A stretch of DNA of 64,000 bases from Thauera sp. K11 (GTDB lineage: Bacteria; Pseudomonadota; Gammaproteobacteria; Burkholderiales; Rhodocyclaceae). Shown one piece after another: positions 35,464 to 45,474 of this stretch. Under the pieces are notes generated by a model. The model had not been told where the DNA came from. It saw nothing but the letters and a program-made list of their open reading frames with translations, and searched no databases. The number at the start of each line of letters is the position of its first letter. Positions within the stretch are counted from its first letter, which is position 1. The position numbers and the translations under genes are program-made. The stretch is taken from NCBI RefSeq assembly GCF_002354895.1, contig NZ_CP023439.1:3472001-3536000 (forward strand), given 5' to 3'.

Positions 35464-36378
35464 TCAGGCCGCCCCGCCCTCCCAGTAGCCGGGCGTGTTG
35501 TAGATCGCCTTCACGTGATCGATGAAGCGCCGCACCTTCGCCGGCAGGTAGCGCTGCTGCGGATATACCGCCTGGATGTCGTAGCTGGGCACGGCGAACT
35601 CGTCGAGCACGGTGACGAGTTCGCCGCGCTTGAGTTCGGCCTGGATCTCCCAGGTGGAGCGCCATCCTATCCCCAGGCCCTGCTTGACCCAGCCGTAGAG
35701 CAGTTCGCCGTCGTTGCAGTCGAGGTCGCCGTCGACCCGCACCGCGAACAGCCTGCCGTCGCGCATGAAGCTCCAGCCGCGCTGCTGGCCGCCCTGCAGG
35801 TTGAAGGCGAGGCAGTTGTAGCGCGCGAGATCCTCGGGCACGCGCGGCACGCCGTGGCGCTCGAAGTATCCGGGCGTGCCGCACACCACCCGCCGGTTGG
35901 GATACAGGCGCACCGCGACGTAGTTCGGGTCGGTGACCTCGCCGATGCGGATCGCCATGTCGTAGCCCTCGCGCACCAGGTCCACCACGCTGTCGGTGAA
36001 GTTGAACGACATCCTGAGTTCGGGATGCAGCGCCTTGAACGCGGGCGCATGCGGCGCGACGTGGCGCCGGCCGAAGGCCGCCGGCGCCGAGACGACGAGA
36101 TGCCCGCGCACGACGGTGCGCCCGGCGCTGATGCCGGTCTCGATGGCATCGAACTCGCGCAGCAACTGGCGGCACTGTTCGAGGAACTGTTCGCCGAGGT
36201 CGGTGAGCGTGAGCCCGCGCGTGGAACGGTGCATCAGCTTGACGCCCAGGCGCCGCTCGAGCGCGTCGAGCCGGCGCCCCATCACGACGGGGGTGACCCC
36301 TTCGGCCAGCGCGGCGGCGGCGAAGCTGCCCTTCTCGGCGACGAGGGTGAAGCTGCGGATTTCGGTGTGGCGGTCCAT
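35464..36378 (-). CDS. LysR-family regulator, divergent from the glyoxylate operon
   Basis: A 304-residue LTTR with N-terminal helix-turn-helix (IRSFTLVAEKGSFAAAALAE; VTPVVMGRRLDALERRLG) and a substrate-binding domain (RGHLVVSAPAAFGRRHVAPH). Start chosen at the ATG 36378, as the upstream extension is arginine-rich and unlike a protein. Divergent from gcl across 280 nt that includes the ATAC-N5-GTAT dyad. It probably controls the gcl operon, with an intermediate of glyoxylate metabolism as effector; this is inference from position. Confidence 0.88.
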   Translation of the reverse strand: MDRHTEIRSFTLVAEKGSFAAAALAEGVTPVVMGRRLDALERRLGVKLMHRSTRGLTLTDLGEQFLEQCRQLLREFDAIETGISAGRTVVRGHLVVSAPAAFGRRHVAPHAPAFKALHPELRMSFNFTDSVVDLVREGYDMAIRIGEVTDPNYVAVRLYPNRRVVCGTPGYFERHGVPRVPEDLARYNCLAFNLQGGQQRGWSFMRDGRLFAVRVDGDLDCNDGELLYGWVKQGLGIGWRSTWEIQAELKRGELVTVLDEFAVPSYDIQAVYPQQRYLPAKVRRFIDHVKAIYNTPGYWEGGAA

Positions 36379-36552
36379 TCCTTGCTCCGGCTCCCTGCCC
36401 CGGCGGAACCGCGATGTTAGCCGCGATGGCCGCGCCGCGGCCATGCGCCGCCCCCGCCCGAGCACCTCGCGGCAGCCGATGCGCAGTTCGTCGTCGGAGG
36501 GTTCAGGCCGTTATCAGCCGCATAGGCAAGACGGCGGAGCGACGGAGCCGTT

Positions 36553-36569
36553 CGATACCTAAAGTATCG
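36553..36569 (+). promoter_or_regulatory. LysR-type operator candidate upstream of gcl
   Basis: CGATAC-CTAAA-GTATCG is a perfect 6-bp inverted repeat and contains the T-N11-A pattern of LysR binding sites. It is about 90 nt upstream of the gcl ATG and 175 nt from the LysR start, within the divergent intergenic region. Confidence 0.6.
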
Positions 36570-36658
36570 GCAGAAGCGACGGGCGCTGGCATTCAACAGG
36601 CGCGGGCATGCCTCTAACCTTGCGCCATCCTCGACCAACAATGGCAATGGAGACAAAG

Positions 36659-38434
<1,776 letters not shown>

Positions 38435-38552
38435 TGCAGGTGTTCGCTGCCAGGCCCGCTCCGGTGCTTACGCTCCCTCCTCCCTCCACGTACGCCGGAG
38501 TGGACCTGGCCGCGACATCCCACACCCCGCAACCCTGTCCGGAGTGACCGAC

Positions 38553-39332
38553 ATGCCGAAATTTGCCGCCAACCTGACCATGCTGTTCAACGAGGTCGCC
38601 TTCCTCGACCGCTTCCAGGCCGCCGCCGAAGCGGGCTTCAAGGGCGTGGAATACCTCTTCCCGTATGCCTTCGACAAGAACGAACTCGCCGGGCGCCTGC
38701 AGCAGCATGGCCTGGCCCAGGTGCTGCACAACCTGCCCGCCGGCAACTGGGAAGGCGGCGAGCGCGGCATCGCCTGCCACCCGGACCGCGTCGGCGAATT
38801 CCAGGACGGCGTGGGCCGCGCGATCGACTACGCCACCACGCTGGGCTGCAAGCAGGTCAACTGCCTGGCGGGTATCGCGCCGGCCGGCGCCGATGCCGAC
38901 GAGGTGCGCGCCACCTTCGTCGACAACCTGCGCTTCGCCGCCGGGCAACTGAAGGAAGCCGGCATCCGGCTGCTGGTCGAGCCGATCAACACCTACGACA
39001 TCCCCGGCTTCTACCTGAACCGCACCGCGCAGGCGATCGCCCTGCTCGACGAGGTCGGTTCCGACAACCTCTTCGTGCAGTACGACATCTACCACGCGCA
39101 GCGCATGGAAGGCGAACTCGGCAACACCATCGCCAGGTACCTGCCGCGCATCGCCCACATCCAGCTCGCCGACAACCCGGGCCGCAACGAGCCGGGCACC
39201 GGCGAGATCAACTACCCGTGGCTGTTCCGCCACATCGACGGGCTGGGCTACGACGGCTGGATCGGCTGCGAATACAAGCCGGCCGCCGGCACCGCCGCCG
39301 GCCTGGGCTGGATCGAGACGCTGGCCGGCTGA
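38553..39332 (+). CDS. hyi: Hydroxypyruvate isomerase
   Basis: A 259-residue TIM-barrel isomerase that interconverts hydroxypyruvate and tartronate semialdehyde. Family features: PKFAANLTMLFNEVAFLDRF at the N-terminus, catalytic Glu in LLVEPINTYDIPGF, metal ligands in VQYDIYHAQRMEG and HIQLADNPGRNEPGTGEINY, and the C-terminal GCEYKP. GGAG precedes the ATG. It follows gcl after 118 nt and precedes glxR, the same order as in many proteobacteria. Confidence 0.95.
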   Translation: MPKFAANLTMLFNEVAFLDRFQAAAEAGFKGVEYLFPYAFDKNELAGRLQQHGLAQVLHNLPAGNWEGGERGIACHPDRVGEFQDGVGRAIDYATTLGCKQVNCLAGIAPAGADADEVRATFVDNLRFAAGQLKEAGIRLLVEPINTYDIPGFYLNRTAQAIALLDEVGSDNLFVQYDIYHAQRMEGELGNTIARYLPRIAHIQLADNPGRNEPGTGEINYPWLFRHIDGLGYDGWIGCEYKPAAGTAAGLGWIETLAG

Positions 39333-39379
39333 CGGCACGGACACGAGCATCCACCAACGAGCATCAGGAGACGCAGGAA

Positions 39380-40267
39380 ATGGCAAACATCGGCTTCATC
39401 GGACTGGGCATCATGGGCGCCCCCATGGCGGGCCACCTCATCGCCGGCGGCCACACGGTCCACACCTTCACCCACGGCGAAACGCCGAAGACGCTGATCG
39501 AGGCGGGCGCGAAGACGTGCGCCGACGGTGCCGAAGTGGCGCGCAACGCCGACATCATCATCACCATGGTGCCGGACACGCCGCACGTCGAGGACGCGCT
39601 GTTCAACCCCAGGGGCGTCGCCGCCGGCCTGAGCAAGGGCAAGATCGTGGTCGACATGAGTTCGATCTCGCCGGTCGCGACCAAGGAATTCGCCAGGCGC
39701 ATCAACGCGCTGGGCTGCGAATACCTCGACGCCCCGGTGTCGGGCGGCGAGGTCGGCGCCAAGGCCGCCAGCCTGACCATCATGGTCGGCGGCAGCCAGG
39801 CCACCTTCGACGAAGTGAAGCCGCTGTTCGACCTGATGGGCAAGAACATCACCCTGGTCGGCGGCAACGGCGACGGCCAGATCACCAAGGTCGCCAACCA
39901 GATCATCGTCGCGCTCAACATCGAGGCGGTGGGCGAGGCCCTGCTGCTGGCGGCGAAGGCCGGCGCCGATCCGGCCAAGGTGCGCCAGGCGCTGATGGGC
40001 GGCTTCGCCAACTCGCGCATCCTCGAAGTGCATGGCGAGCGCATGGTCAAGCGCACCTTCGATCCGGGCTTCCGCATCGAGCTGCACCAGAAGGATCTCA
40101 ACCTGGCCCTGACCACCGCGCGCCAGCTCGGCGTGTCGCTGCCCAACACCGCCACCGCGCAGGAACTGTTCAACGCCTGCGCCGCGCACGGCGGCGCCGG
40201 CCAGGACCACTCGGCGATGGTGCGCGCGCTCGAGCGCATGGCCAACTACGAGATCGGCGGCAGGTAG
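39380..40267 (+). CDS. glxR: 2-hydroxy-3-oxopropionate (tartronate semialdehyde) reductase
   Basis: A 295-residue beta-hydroxyacid dehydrogenase that reduces tartronate semialdehyde to D-glycerate. NAD(P) motif GFIGLGIMGAPMAGHL at the N-terminus, substrate motif DAPVSGGEVGAKAASLTIM, and catalytic Lys in GQITKVANQIIVALN. AGGA lies just before the ATG (39380). Follows hyi by 47 nt. A strong 13-bp stem-loop lies between it and the next gene. Confidence 0.95.
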   Translation: MANIGFIGLGIMGAPMAGHLIAGGHTVHTFTHGETPKTLIEAGAKTCADGAEVARNADIIITMVPDTPHVEDALFNPRGVAAGLSKGKIVVDMSSISPVATKEFARRINALGCEYLDAPVSGGEVGAKAASLTIMVGGSQATFDEVKPLFDLMGKNITLVGGNGDGQITKVANQIIVALNIEAVGEALLLAAKAGADPAKVRQALMGGFANSRILEVHGERMVKRTFDPGFRIELHQKDLNLALTTARQLGVSLPNTATAQELFNACAAHGGAGQDHSAMVRALERMANYEIGGR

Positions 40268-40337
40268 GCGGGCGCTTCGCCGGCACGCGGCGCGGACCGC
40301 GCCGGACAACGACAAAGGGCAGGCAAGGACCGGCCCG

Positions 40338-40364
40338 CCCCGCCGGGCGCAGCGCCCGGCGGGG
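40338..40364 (+). other. Very strong GC-rich stem-loop within the glyoxylate operon
   Basis: Arms CCCCGCCGGGCGC (40338-40350) and its exact complement (40352-40364) flank a single A; the real loop would be a few nucleotides. It sits 70 nt after glxR and 19 nt before the next ATG, with no T-tract. It may stabilise the upstream mRNA, partly terminate, or mask the next ribosome-binding site. Confidence 0.75.
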
Positions 40365-40382
40365 CCACCAGAGGAGCACGTC

Positions 40383-40805
40383 ATGCGTCATCTCGCCATC
40401 GAAGTCGGAGACATCCGCTTCGTCGCCCGCCTCGAAGAAGAAGCCGCGCCCCGCACCTGCGCCGCCTTCCTGGAACTGCTGCCCTTCGCCAACCAGGTCA
40501 TCCACTCGCGCTGGAGCGGCGAGGCGGTCTGGATTCCGCTGGGCGACTTCGACACCCGCCTCGGCTTCGAGAACCACACCAGCCACCCCTCGCGCGGCGA
40601 TATCCTGCTCTACCCCGGCGGCTTCTCGGAAACCGAGATCCTGTTCGCCTACGGCAGCAGTTGCTTCGCGAGCAAGATGGGGCAACTGGCCGGCAACCAC
40701 TTTTTGACCGTGGTCGAGGGCGGCGGGCGGCTGATGGAAATGGGCCGCCGGGTGCTGTGGCAGGGCGCGCAGCCGATCCGCTTCAGCGATCCCGGCCAGC
40801 GCTGA
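40383..40805 (+). CDS. DUF3830 family cyclophilin-like protein
   Basis: A 140-residue protein of the DUF3830 family, which has a cyclophilin-like fold (RFVARLEEEAAPRTCAAFLELLPF; HPSRGDILLYPGGFSETEIL). Its role is not established. Here it sits inside the glyoxylate-glycerate operon between glxR and the glycerate kinase, 23 nt before the latter, so a part in this pathway is likely. Active-site residues of peptidyl-prolyl isomerases are not obvious. GAGGAGC precedes the ATG. Confidence 0.85.
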   Translation: MRHLAIEVGDIRFVARLEEEAAPRTCAAFLELLPFANQVIHSRWSGEAVWIPLGDFDTRLGFENHTSHPSRGDILLYPGGFSETEILFAYGSSCFASKMGQLAGNHFLTVVEGGGRLMEMGRRVLWQGAQPIRFSDPGQR

Positions 40806-40828
40806 CGCAACGACGGAGCGACACCGAC

Positions 40829-42091
40829 ATGAACCTCACCCCGCGCGAGCTGCTCGCCAACATGTTCGCCGCCGCGGTGAACGCGGCGCAGCCCGAACAC
40901 TGCATTCCGCGCTTCCTGCCCGAGCCGCCCCGCGGCCGCACCCTCGTCATCGGCGCCGGCAAGGCGTCGGCCGCGATGGCGCGGGCGCTGGAGCGCCATT
41001 GGCCGGGCGAACTGCAGGGCCTGGTCGTCACCCGCTACGGCTACGCGGTGCCGTGCGAGCGCATCGAGATCGTCGAGGCGGCACACCCGGTGCCGGACGC
41101 CGCCGGCCGCGAGGCCGCCGGACGCCTGCTGGAGTTCGTGCGCGGCCTCACCGAAGACGACCTGGTGATCTGCCTCGTCTCCGGCGGCGGCTCGGCGCTG
41201 CTGCCGCTGCCCGGCGAAGGCATCACGCTGGAGGACAAGCAGGCGATCAACCGCACGCTGCTGAAATCCGGCGCGACGATCTCGGAGATGAACTGCGTGC
41301 GCCGCCACCTCTCCGCCATCAAGGGCGGCCGCCTGGCGGCGGCCTGCCATCCGGCGCGGGTGGTGAACCTGCTGATCTCCGACGTGCCCGGCGACGACCC
41401 CATCGACATCGCCTCCGGCCCCACGGTGGCCGACCCCACGACCTGCGCCGACGCGCTGGAGATCGTGCGCCGCTACGGCATCGACCTGCCCGAGGGCGCG
41501 CGCCGGCTGCTCGAGAGCGGCGCCAGCGAGACGGTCAAGCCCGGCGACGGCCGCCTCGCCGGCGTTTCCACCCACCTGGTCGCCACCCCGCAACTGGCAC
41601 TGAAGGCCGCCGCCAAGGTCGCCGCGCTGGAAGGCGTGACGCCGGTGCTGCTGGGCGACGGCATCGAGGGCGAGGCGCGCGACGTGGGCAAGGTCATGGC
41701 CGGCATCGCGCTGCAGGTCGCCAAGCACCGCCAGCCGGTGCCGCCGCCCTGCGTGCTGCTGTCCGGCGGCGAAACCACCGTCACCGTGCGCGGCAAGGGC
41801 CGCGGCGGGCGCAACGTCGAATTCCTGCTGTCGCTCGCGGTGGCACTCGACGGCGCACCCGGCATCCATGCGGTGGCGGGCGATACCGACGGCGTGGACG
41901 GGCTGGACGAGATCGCCGGCGCCTTCGTCACCCCGGACACGCTCGAGCGCGCCTGGGCGCGGGGCATCCGTCCGCGCGACAGCCTGGACGACAATGACGG
42001 CCACGGCTTTTTCGAAGCGCTCGGCGATTCGCTCGTCACCGGCCCGACGCTGACCAACGTGAACGACTTCCGCGCCATCCTGATCACCTGA
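40829..42091 (+). CDS. ttuD: Glycerate 2-kinase (MOFRL family)
   Basis: A 420-residue class of glycerate kinase that phosphorylates D-glycerate to 2-phosphoglycerate. An N-terminal DUF4147 domain (TLVIGAGKASAAMARALE; LVSGGGSALLPLP; HLSAIKGGRLA; SDVPGDDPIDIASGP) is followed by the MOFRL domain (LLSGGETTVTVRGKGRGGRN; AGDTDGVDG). It follows glxR functionally: tartronate semialdehyde to glycerate to 2-PG. The earlier ATG-like codons are not preceded by an RBS; ACGGAGCG precedes this start. Confidence 0.94.
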   Translation: MNLTPRELLANMFAAAVNAAQPEHCIPRFLPEPPRGRTLVIGAGKASAAMARALERHWPGELQGLVVTRYGYAVPCERIEIVEAAHPVPDAAGREAAGRLLEFVRGLTEDDLVICLVSGGGSALLPLPGEGITLEDKQAINRTLLKSGATISEMNCVRRHLSAIKGGRLAAACHPARVVNLLISDVPGDDPIDIASGPTVADPTTCADALEIVRRYGIDLPEGARRLLESGASETVKPGDGRLAGVSTHLVATPQLALKAAAKVAALEGVTPVLLGDGIEGEARDVGKVMAGIALQVAKHRQPVPPPCVLLSGGETTVTVRGKGRGGRNVEFLLSLAVALDGAPGIHAVAGDTDGVDGLDEIAGAFVTPDTLERAWARGIRPRDSLDDNDGHGFFEALGDSLVTGPTLTNVNDFRAILIT

Positions 42092-42129
42092 TCCGGCGCC
42101 GCCACGAGAACGAGCAAGGAGACAAGCAG

Positions 42130-42546
42130 ATGAAGGACATCAAGGCATTGACGCTGGACGACGTGAAGCGCATCGCCGCGGCGGCCGAGGCCGAGGCACT
42201 GGCCAATGGCTGGGCCGTCAGCATCGCGGTGTGCGACGCCGGCGGCCACGCGCTGTGGCTGCAGCGCATGGACGGCGCGGCGCCGATGAGCGCCGCCGTG
42301 GCGCCGGAAAAGGCGCGCACCTGCGTGCTGAGCGGCAAGCCCAGCCGCGTCTATGAAGAGATGGTCAACAACGGCCGCTTCGCCGCGCTCAGGATGCCGG
42401 TGGTGCCGCTCGAAGGCGGCGAACCCATCGTCATCGACGGCACGGTGATCGGCGCCGTCGGCGTGTCGGGCGTGAAATCGGGCGAAGACGCCCAGGTGGC
42501 GCGCGCCGGCGTCGCCGCCGTCACTGCGCCCAGGGAGGCAGCATGA
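42130..42546 (+). CDS. GlcG/HbpS family (DUF336) protein
   Basis: A 138-residue GlcG-like protein (LDDVKRIAAAAEAEALANG; AVCDAGGHALWLQRMDGA; GGEPIVIDGTVIGAVGVSG). Members occur in glycolate/glyoxylate loci and HbpS-like ones bind haem; the biochemical role is unknown. AAGGAGA precedes the ATG. Its end overlaps the pyruvate kinase start by 4 nt (ATGA), so the two are translationally coupled. Confidence 0.9.
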   Translation: MKDIKALTLDDVKRIAAAAEAEALANGWAVSIAVCDAGGHALWLQRMDGAAPMSAAVAPEKARTCVLSGKPSRVYEEMVNNGRFAALRMPVVPLEGGEPIVIDGTVIGAVGVSGVKSGEDAQVARAGVAAVTAPREAA

Positions 42547-43961
42547 AACGCGAACGCAGCGCCCGCATCCTCGCCACGCTCGGGCCGGCAAGCTCCACCC
42601 TCGAACGCATCCGCACGCTGGCCGAGGCCGGCGCCGACGTGTTCCGCCTGAACTTCAGCCACGGCAGCCACGCCGACCATGCCGAGCGCCTGGAGCTGAT
42701 CCGCCAGGTCGAGCAGGAACTCGGCCGCCCGATCGGCGTGCTGATGGACCTGCAAGGCCCCAAGCTGCGCGTCGGCCGCTTTGCCGCCGGCAAGGTCGTG
42801 CTGGCCCCCGGCGCGCGCTTCCGCCTCGACCTGTCGCCGGAGGACGGCGACGAGCACCGCGCCAACCTGCCGCATCCGGAGATCTTCGCCGCACTCGAGG
42901 CCGGCACCGACCTGCTGCTCGACGACGGCAAGCTGCGCCTGCGCGTGGACGCCTTCGGCCCGGATTTCGCCGACACCACCGTGCTGGTGGGCGGCGTGCT
43001 GTCCGACCGCAAGGGCGTCAACGTGCCCGGCGTGGTGCTGCCGATCTCCCCGCTCACCGCCAAGGACCGCGCCGACCTCGACTTCGGCCTGTCGCTGGGC
43101 GTGGACTGGGTGGCGCTGTCCTTCGTGCAGCGCCCCGAAGACATCCGCGAGGCGCGCGAGATCATCGGCGACCGCGCCTGGATCATGGCCAAGCTGGAAA
43201 AGCCGGCGGCGATCGAGCATCTCGAACCCATCGTCGCGCTGGCCGACGGCATCATGGTGGCGCGCGGCGACCTCGGCGTGGAACTGCCGCCGCAGCAGGT
43301 GCCGGTGCTGCAGCGGCGCATCGTGCGCGCCGCGCGCGCCGCCGGCCGCCCGGTGGTGGTGGCGACGCAGATGCTGGAATCGATGATCAGCGCGCCGGTG
43401 CCCACCCGTGCGGAAGCCTCCGACGTCGCCACCGCGATCTACGACGGCGCCGACGCGGTGATGCTGTCCGCCGAATCGGCCTCCGGCCAGTATCCGGTGG
43501 AGGCGGTCGGCATCATGCACCGCATCATCTGCGAGGTGGAGCAGGACCCGGCCTGGCGCGAGGGCCTGGAAGCGAGCCACACGCCCGCCGGCGCCAACAC
43601 GCCGGACGCGATCTGCTGCGCGCTGCGCCGCGTGGTCGCGCTGCTGGAACCGGCCGCTACCGTCGCCTACACCTCGTCGGGCTTCAGCGCGCTGCGCGCC
43701 AGCCGCGAGCGGCCGGTGGCGCCCATCCTGGCGCTGACGCCGCAGCTCGGCACCGCGCGCCGGCTGGCCCTGGCCTGGGGGGTGCATCCGATCCCGTTCG
43801 AGCAGGTGGCCGACGTCACCGAGATGGTCGCGCACGCGGCCGGCGCCTCGGTGAGCCATGGCTTCGCCGCGCCGGGCGACAACATCGTCGTCATCGCCGG
43901 CCTGCCCTTCGGGCGCAGCGGCAGCACCAACCTGCTGCATGTGGAGCGCATTCCGCGCTGA
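42543..43961 (+). CDS. pyk: Pyruvate kinase
   Basis: A 472-residue pyruvate kinase, PEP to pyruvate with ATP formation. Visible: substrate loop FRLNFSHGSHADH, Mg/K site DLQGPKLRVG, catalytic Lys and Glu in IMAKLEKPAAIEH, signature MVARGDLGVELP and MLESMISAPVPTRAEASDVA. Its place at the end of the operon closes the route glycerate to 2-PG to PEP (enolase elsewhere) to pyruvate, as with ttuE of tartrate-degrading bacteria. Overlaps the GlcG gene by 4 nt. Confidence 0.95.
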   Translation: MKRERSARILATLGPASSTLERIRTLAEAGADVFRLNFSHGSHADHAERLELIRQVEQELGRPIGVLMDLQGPKLRVGRFAAGKVVLAPGARFRLDLSPEDGDEHRANLPHPEIFAALEAGTDLLLDDGKLRLRVDAFGPDFADTTVLVGGVLSDRKGVNVPGVVLPISPLTAKDRADLDFGLSLGVDWVALSFVQRPEDIREAREIIGDRAWIMAKLEKPAAIEHLEPIVALADGIMVARGDLGVELPPQQVPVLQRRIVRAARAAGRPVVVATQMLESMISAPVPTRAEASDVATAIYDGADAVMLSAESASGQYPVEAVGIMHRIICEVEQDPAWREGLEASHTPAGANTPDAICCALRRVVALLEPAATVAYTSSGFSALRASRERPVAPILALTPQLGTARRLALAWGVHPIPFEQVADVTEMVAHAAGASVSHGFAAPGDNIVVIAGLPFGRSGSTNLLHVERIPR

Positions 43962-43970
43962 TCCGGTGGC

Positions 43971-43986
43971 CCCTGGACCACCAGGG
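43971..43986 (+). terminator. Short stem-loop after the pyruvate kinase gene
   Basis: CCCTGG-ACCA-CCAGGG, 9 nt after the stop codon, with flanking GC on both sides but no T-tract. Probable end of the gcl operon transcript or an RNA 3' stabiliser. Confidence 0.5.
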
Positions 43987-44077
43987 CGGCGGTTGCGCGT
44001 GGGGACTGTGCGTGGCCGAACCGGAGCGCATCGCTCCGGCAGGTTCCGGCAGCCCATCGAAGTGATGCGGGGATGAC

Positions 44078-44202
44078 GTGATGGGAGGCTACCCGAACCG
44101 GGTCTATCACCTAAGTCTTAGCTCGTGTGGATCATGCCGGATATATCTCCGGGTCATGATGAAGGCGTACTCTCCAATGCCGATCGATTGGGGAGAGCGC
44201 CC
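44078..44202 (+). promoter_or_regulatory. Structured leader with a hairpin over the ribosome-binding site of the Rhs operon
   Basis: Three consecutive inverted repeats lie directly before the GTG at 44203. Hairpin A: GTGAT (44078-82) with ATCAC (44106-110), inner ACCCG/CGGGT. A palindrome CTAAG-T-CTTAG at 44111-121. Hairpin B: ATCATG-CCGGA (44131-141) with TCCGG-GT-CATGAT (ending 44160). Hairpin C: CTCTCCAAT (44170-178) with ATTGGGGAGAG (44187-197), which buries the Shine-Dalgarno GGGGAG. It matches no riboswitch class I recognise. Some of the elements could instead be DNA operator sites. Confidence 0.55.
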
Positions 44203-45474
44203 GTGCTTCGTCGTTTCATCGCCGTGCCGCTTGCCGGCACCTTGCTCGCCGCCAGCGCCGTCCCGGCGTTCGCGGCGGGCGACTACGGACTGGCCGGCCG
44301 GCAGGCTGCCGACTGGCTGATTTCCCGGCAGGACGCGAGCGACGGCAGTTGGGGCAACGCGCCCGGCCTGAAACCCGTGCATACCGCCCTGGCCGTGCGC
44401 GCGCTGCACGCCATGAACCGGCGCGACGCCGCCTACTACGCGGGTATCGCCTGGCTGAAGAACCACGAGACCGGCAACATCGACTACCGCGCGCGGCGGA
44501 TGGTGGCGCTGGCCGAGAGCGGCGCGGTGGTCTCGAACGACCTCCAGGCGTTGCTGAGCGAACAGCGCCCCGGCGCCCCTTTCAATCGCGGATGGGGACT
44601 CACCGCCGCCTACAACGGCTCGCCGCTCGATACCGCGCTCGCGCTGCAGGCGATCGGCGTCAGCGGCCAGACCGTCGATACGTCCGCCGCCATCTCCTAC
44701 CTCAAGGGGGCCCAGCTCACCGGCACCGACAAGGGCTGGTCCATCAGCCAGAACACCGCCAGCGACGCCACGACCAACGCCATGGTCATCCTGGCGCTTG
44801 TTCCCTACCGGGCCCAGGACAACACGCTGGCCACGCCCCTGGCCAATGCGGCGGCGACGCTCGCGGCCCAGGTCGGCGCCGGGGCGCCGGTGCAGATGCG
44901 CGCGCTGGCCGCCCAGGCCCTGCTGGCGCGCGATCCGGCGTCTTCCAGCGGCATCGCGCTGATGAACGGGGTACTCGCCCAGCAGGGAAGCGACGGCGCC
45001 TGGGGCGGCGACATCCACGCCACCGCCTCGGCCCTGCAGGCCCTCGCGGTGGCGGCCGGCAGTGATCTTGCTGCGCAGCGCCTGCGCGTCGAAGTCCCCG
45101 ACGAAGCCCTGCGGGCAGCCATCAACAAGGCGCTCAACCGGGGGGCGCTGGATCATCTCAATCGCGGTGAATTGGCGAAGCTGACCTCGCTCGACATCTC
45201 GGGGAGCGGGGTGACGAGCCTGGCCGGGCTGGAGTACGCCACCAGTCTCACCGCGCTCCATGCCGCCAACAACAGCATCACGGACACCTCGCCCCTGAAT
45301 GGCCTGACCCAGCTCGCAACCACCGATCTGGCCGGCAATCCCTGCGCCGGGTGCAGCGCGGGCGGCACGTCGATGCCCATGGGCGAAACCCCGCTGCCGG
45401 CCTGGGCGCTGGCTGCATTGGGCGCGGCCTTTGTGGGCGCCATGCGCCGTTCGCGCAACCGGAGAGGTTCATGA
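44203..45474 (+). CDS. Exported alpha/alpha-toroid (prenyltransferase-like) repeat protein with LRR and C-terminal anchor tail
   Basis: About 423 residues. Signal peptide [23 protein letters not shown]; then repeats with Gly-Trp turns ([26 protein letters not shown]) typical of the prenyltransferase/squalene-cyclase alpha-alpha toroid; then a leucine-rich repeat region ([34 protein letters not shown]). The C-terminus reads [18 protein letters not shown] plus RRSRNRR, a short motif, hydrophobic helix and basic tail like protein-sorting signals (PEP-CTERM/IPTL-CTERM type). No cyclase Asp motif is seen, so it is probably a binding scaffold. The GTG at 44203 is chosen for the signal peptide and GGGGAG. 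Overlaps the next gene by ATGA. Confidence 0.72.
   Translation: MLRRFIAVPLAGTLLAASAVPAFAAGDYGLAGRQAADWLISRQDASDGSWGNAPGLKPVHTALAVRALHAMNRRDAAYYAGIAWLKNHETGNIDYRARRMVALAESGAVVSNDLQALLSEQRPGAPFNRGWGLTAAYNGSPLDTALALQAIGVSGQTVDTSAAISYLKGAQLTGTDKGWSISQNTASDATTNAMVILALVPYRAQDNTLATPLANAAATLAAQVGAGAPVQMRALAAQALLARDPASSSGIALMNGVLAQQGSDGAWGGDIHATASALQALAVAAGSDLAAQRLRVEVPDEALRAAINKALNRGALDHLNRGELAKLTSLDISGSGVTSLAGLEYATSLTALHAANNSITDTSPLNGLTQLATTDLAGNPCAGCSAGGTSMPMGETPLPAWALAALGAAFVGAMRRSRNRRGS

Noticed and set aside
44078..44160. Cyclic-di-GMP (GEMM) riboswitch
   Set aside because: A GGTAGCC-like string occurs on the complementary strand, but the GEMM core elements and their order are absent.
43962..44203. 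Alternative ATG/GTG starts near 44125-44160 for the toroid protein
   Set aside because: They would place 15-26 charged residues before the signal peptide and lie in the hairpins; GTG 44203 has GGGGAG upstream.
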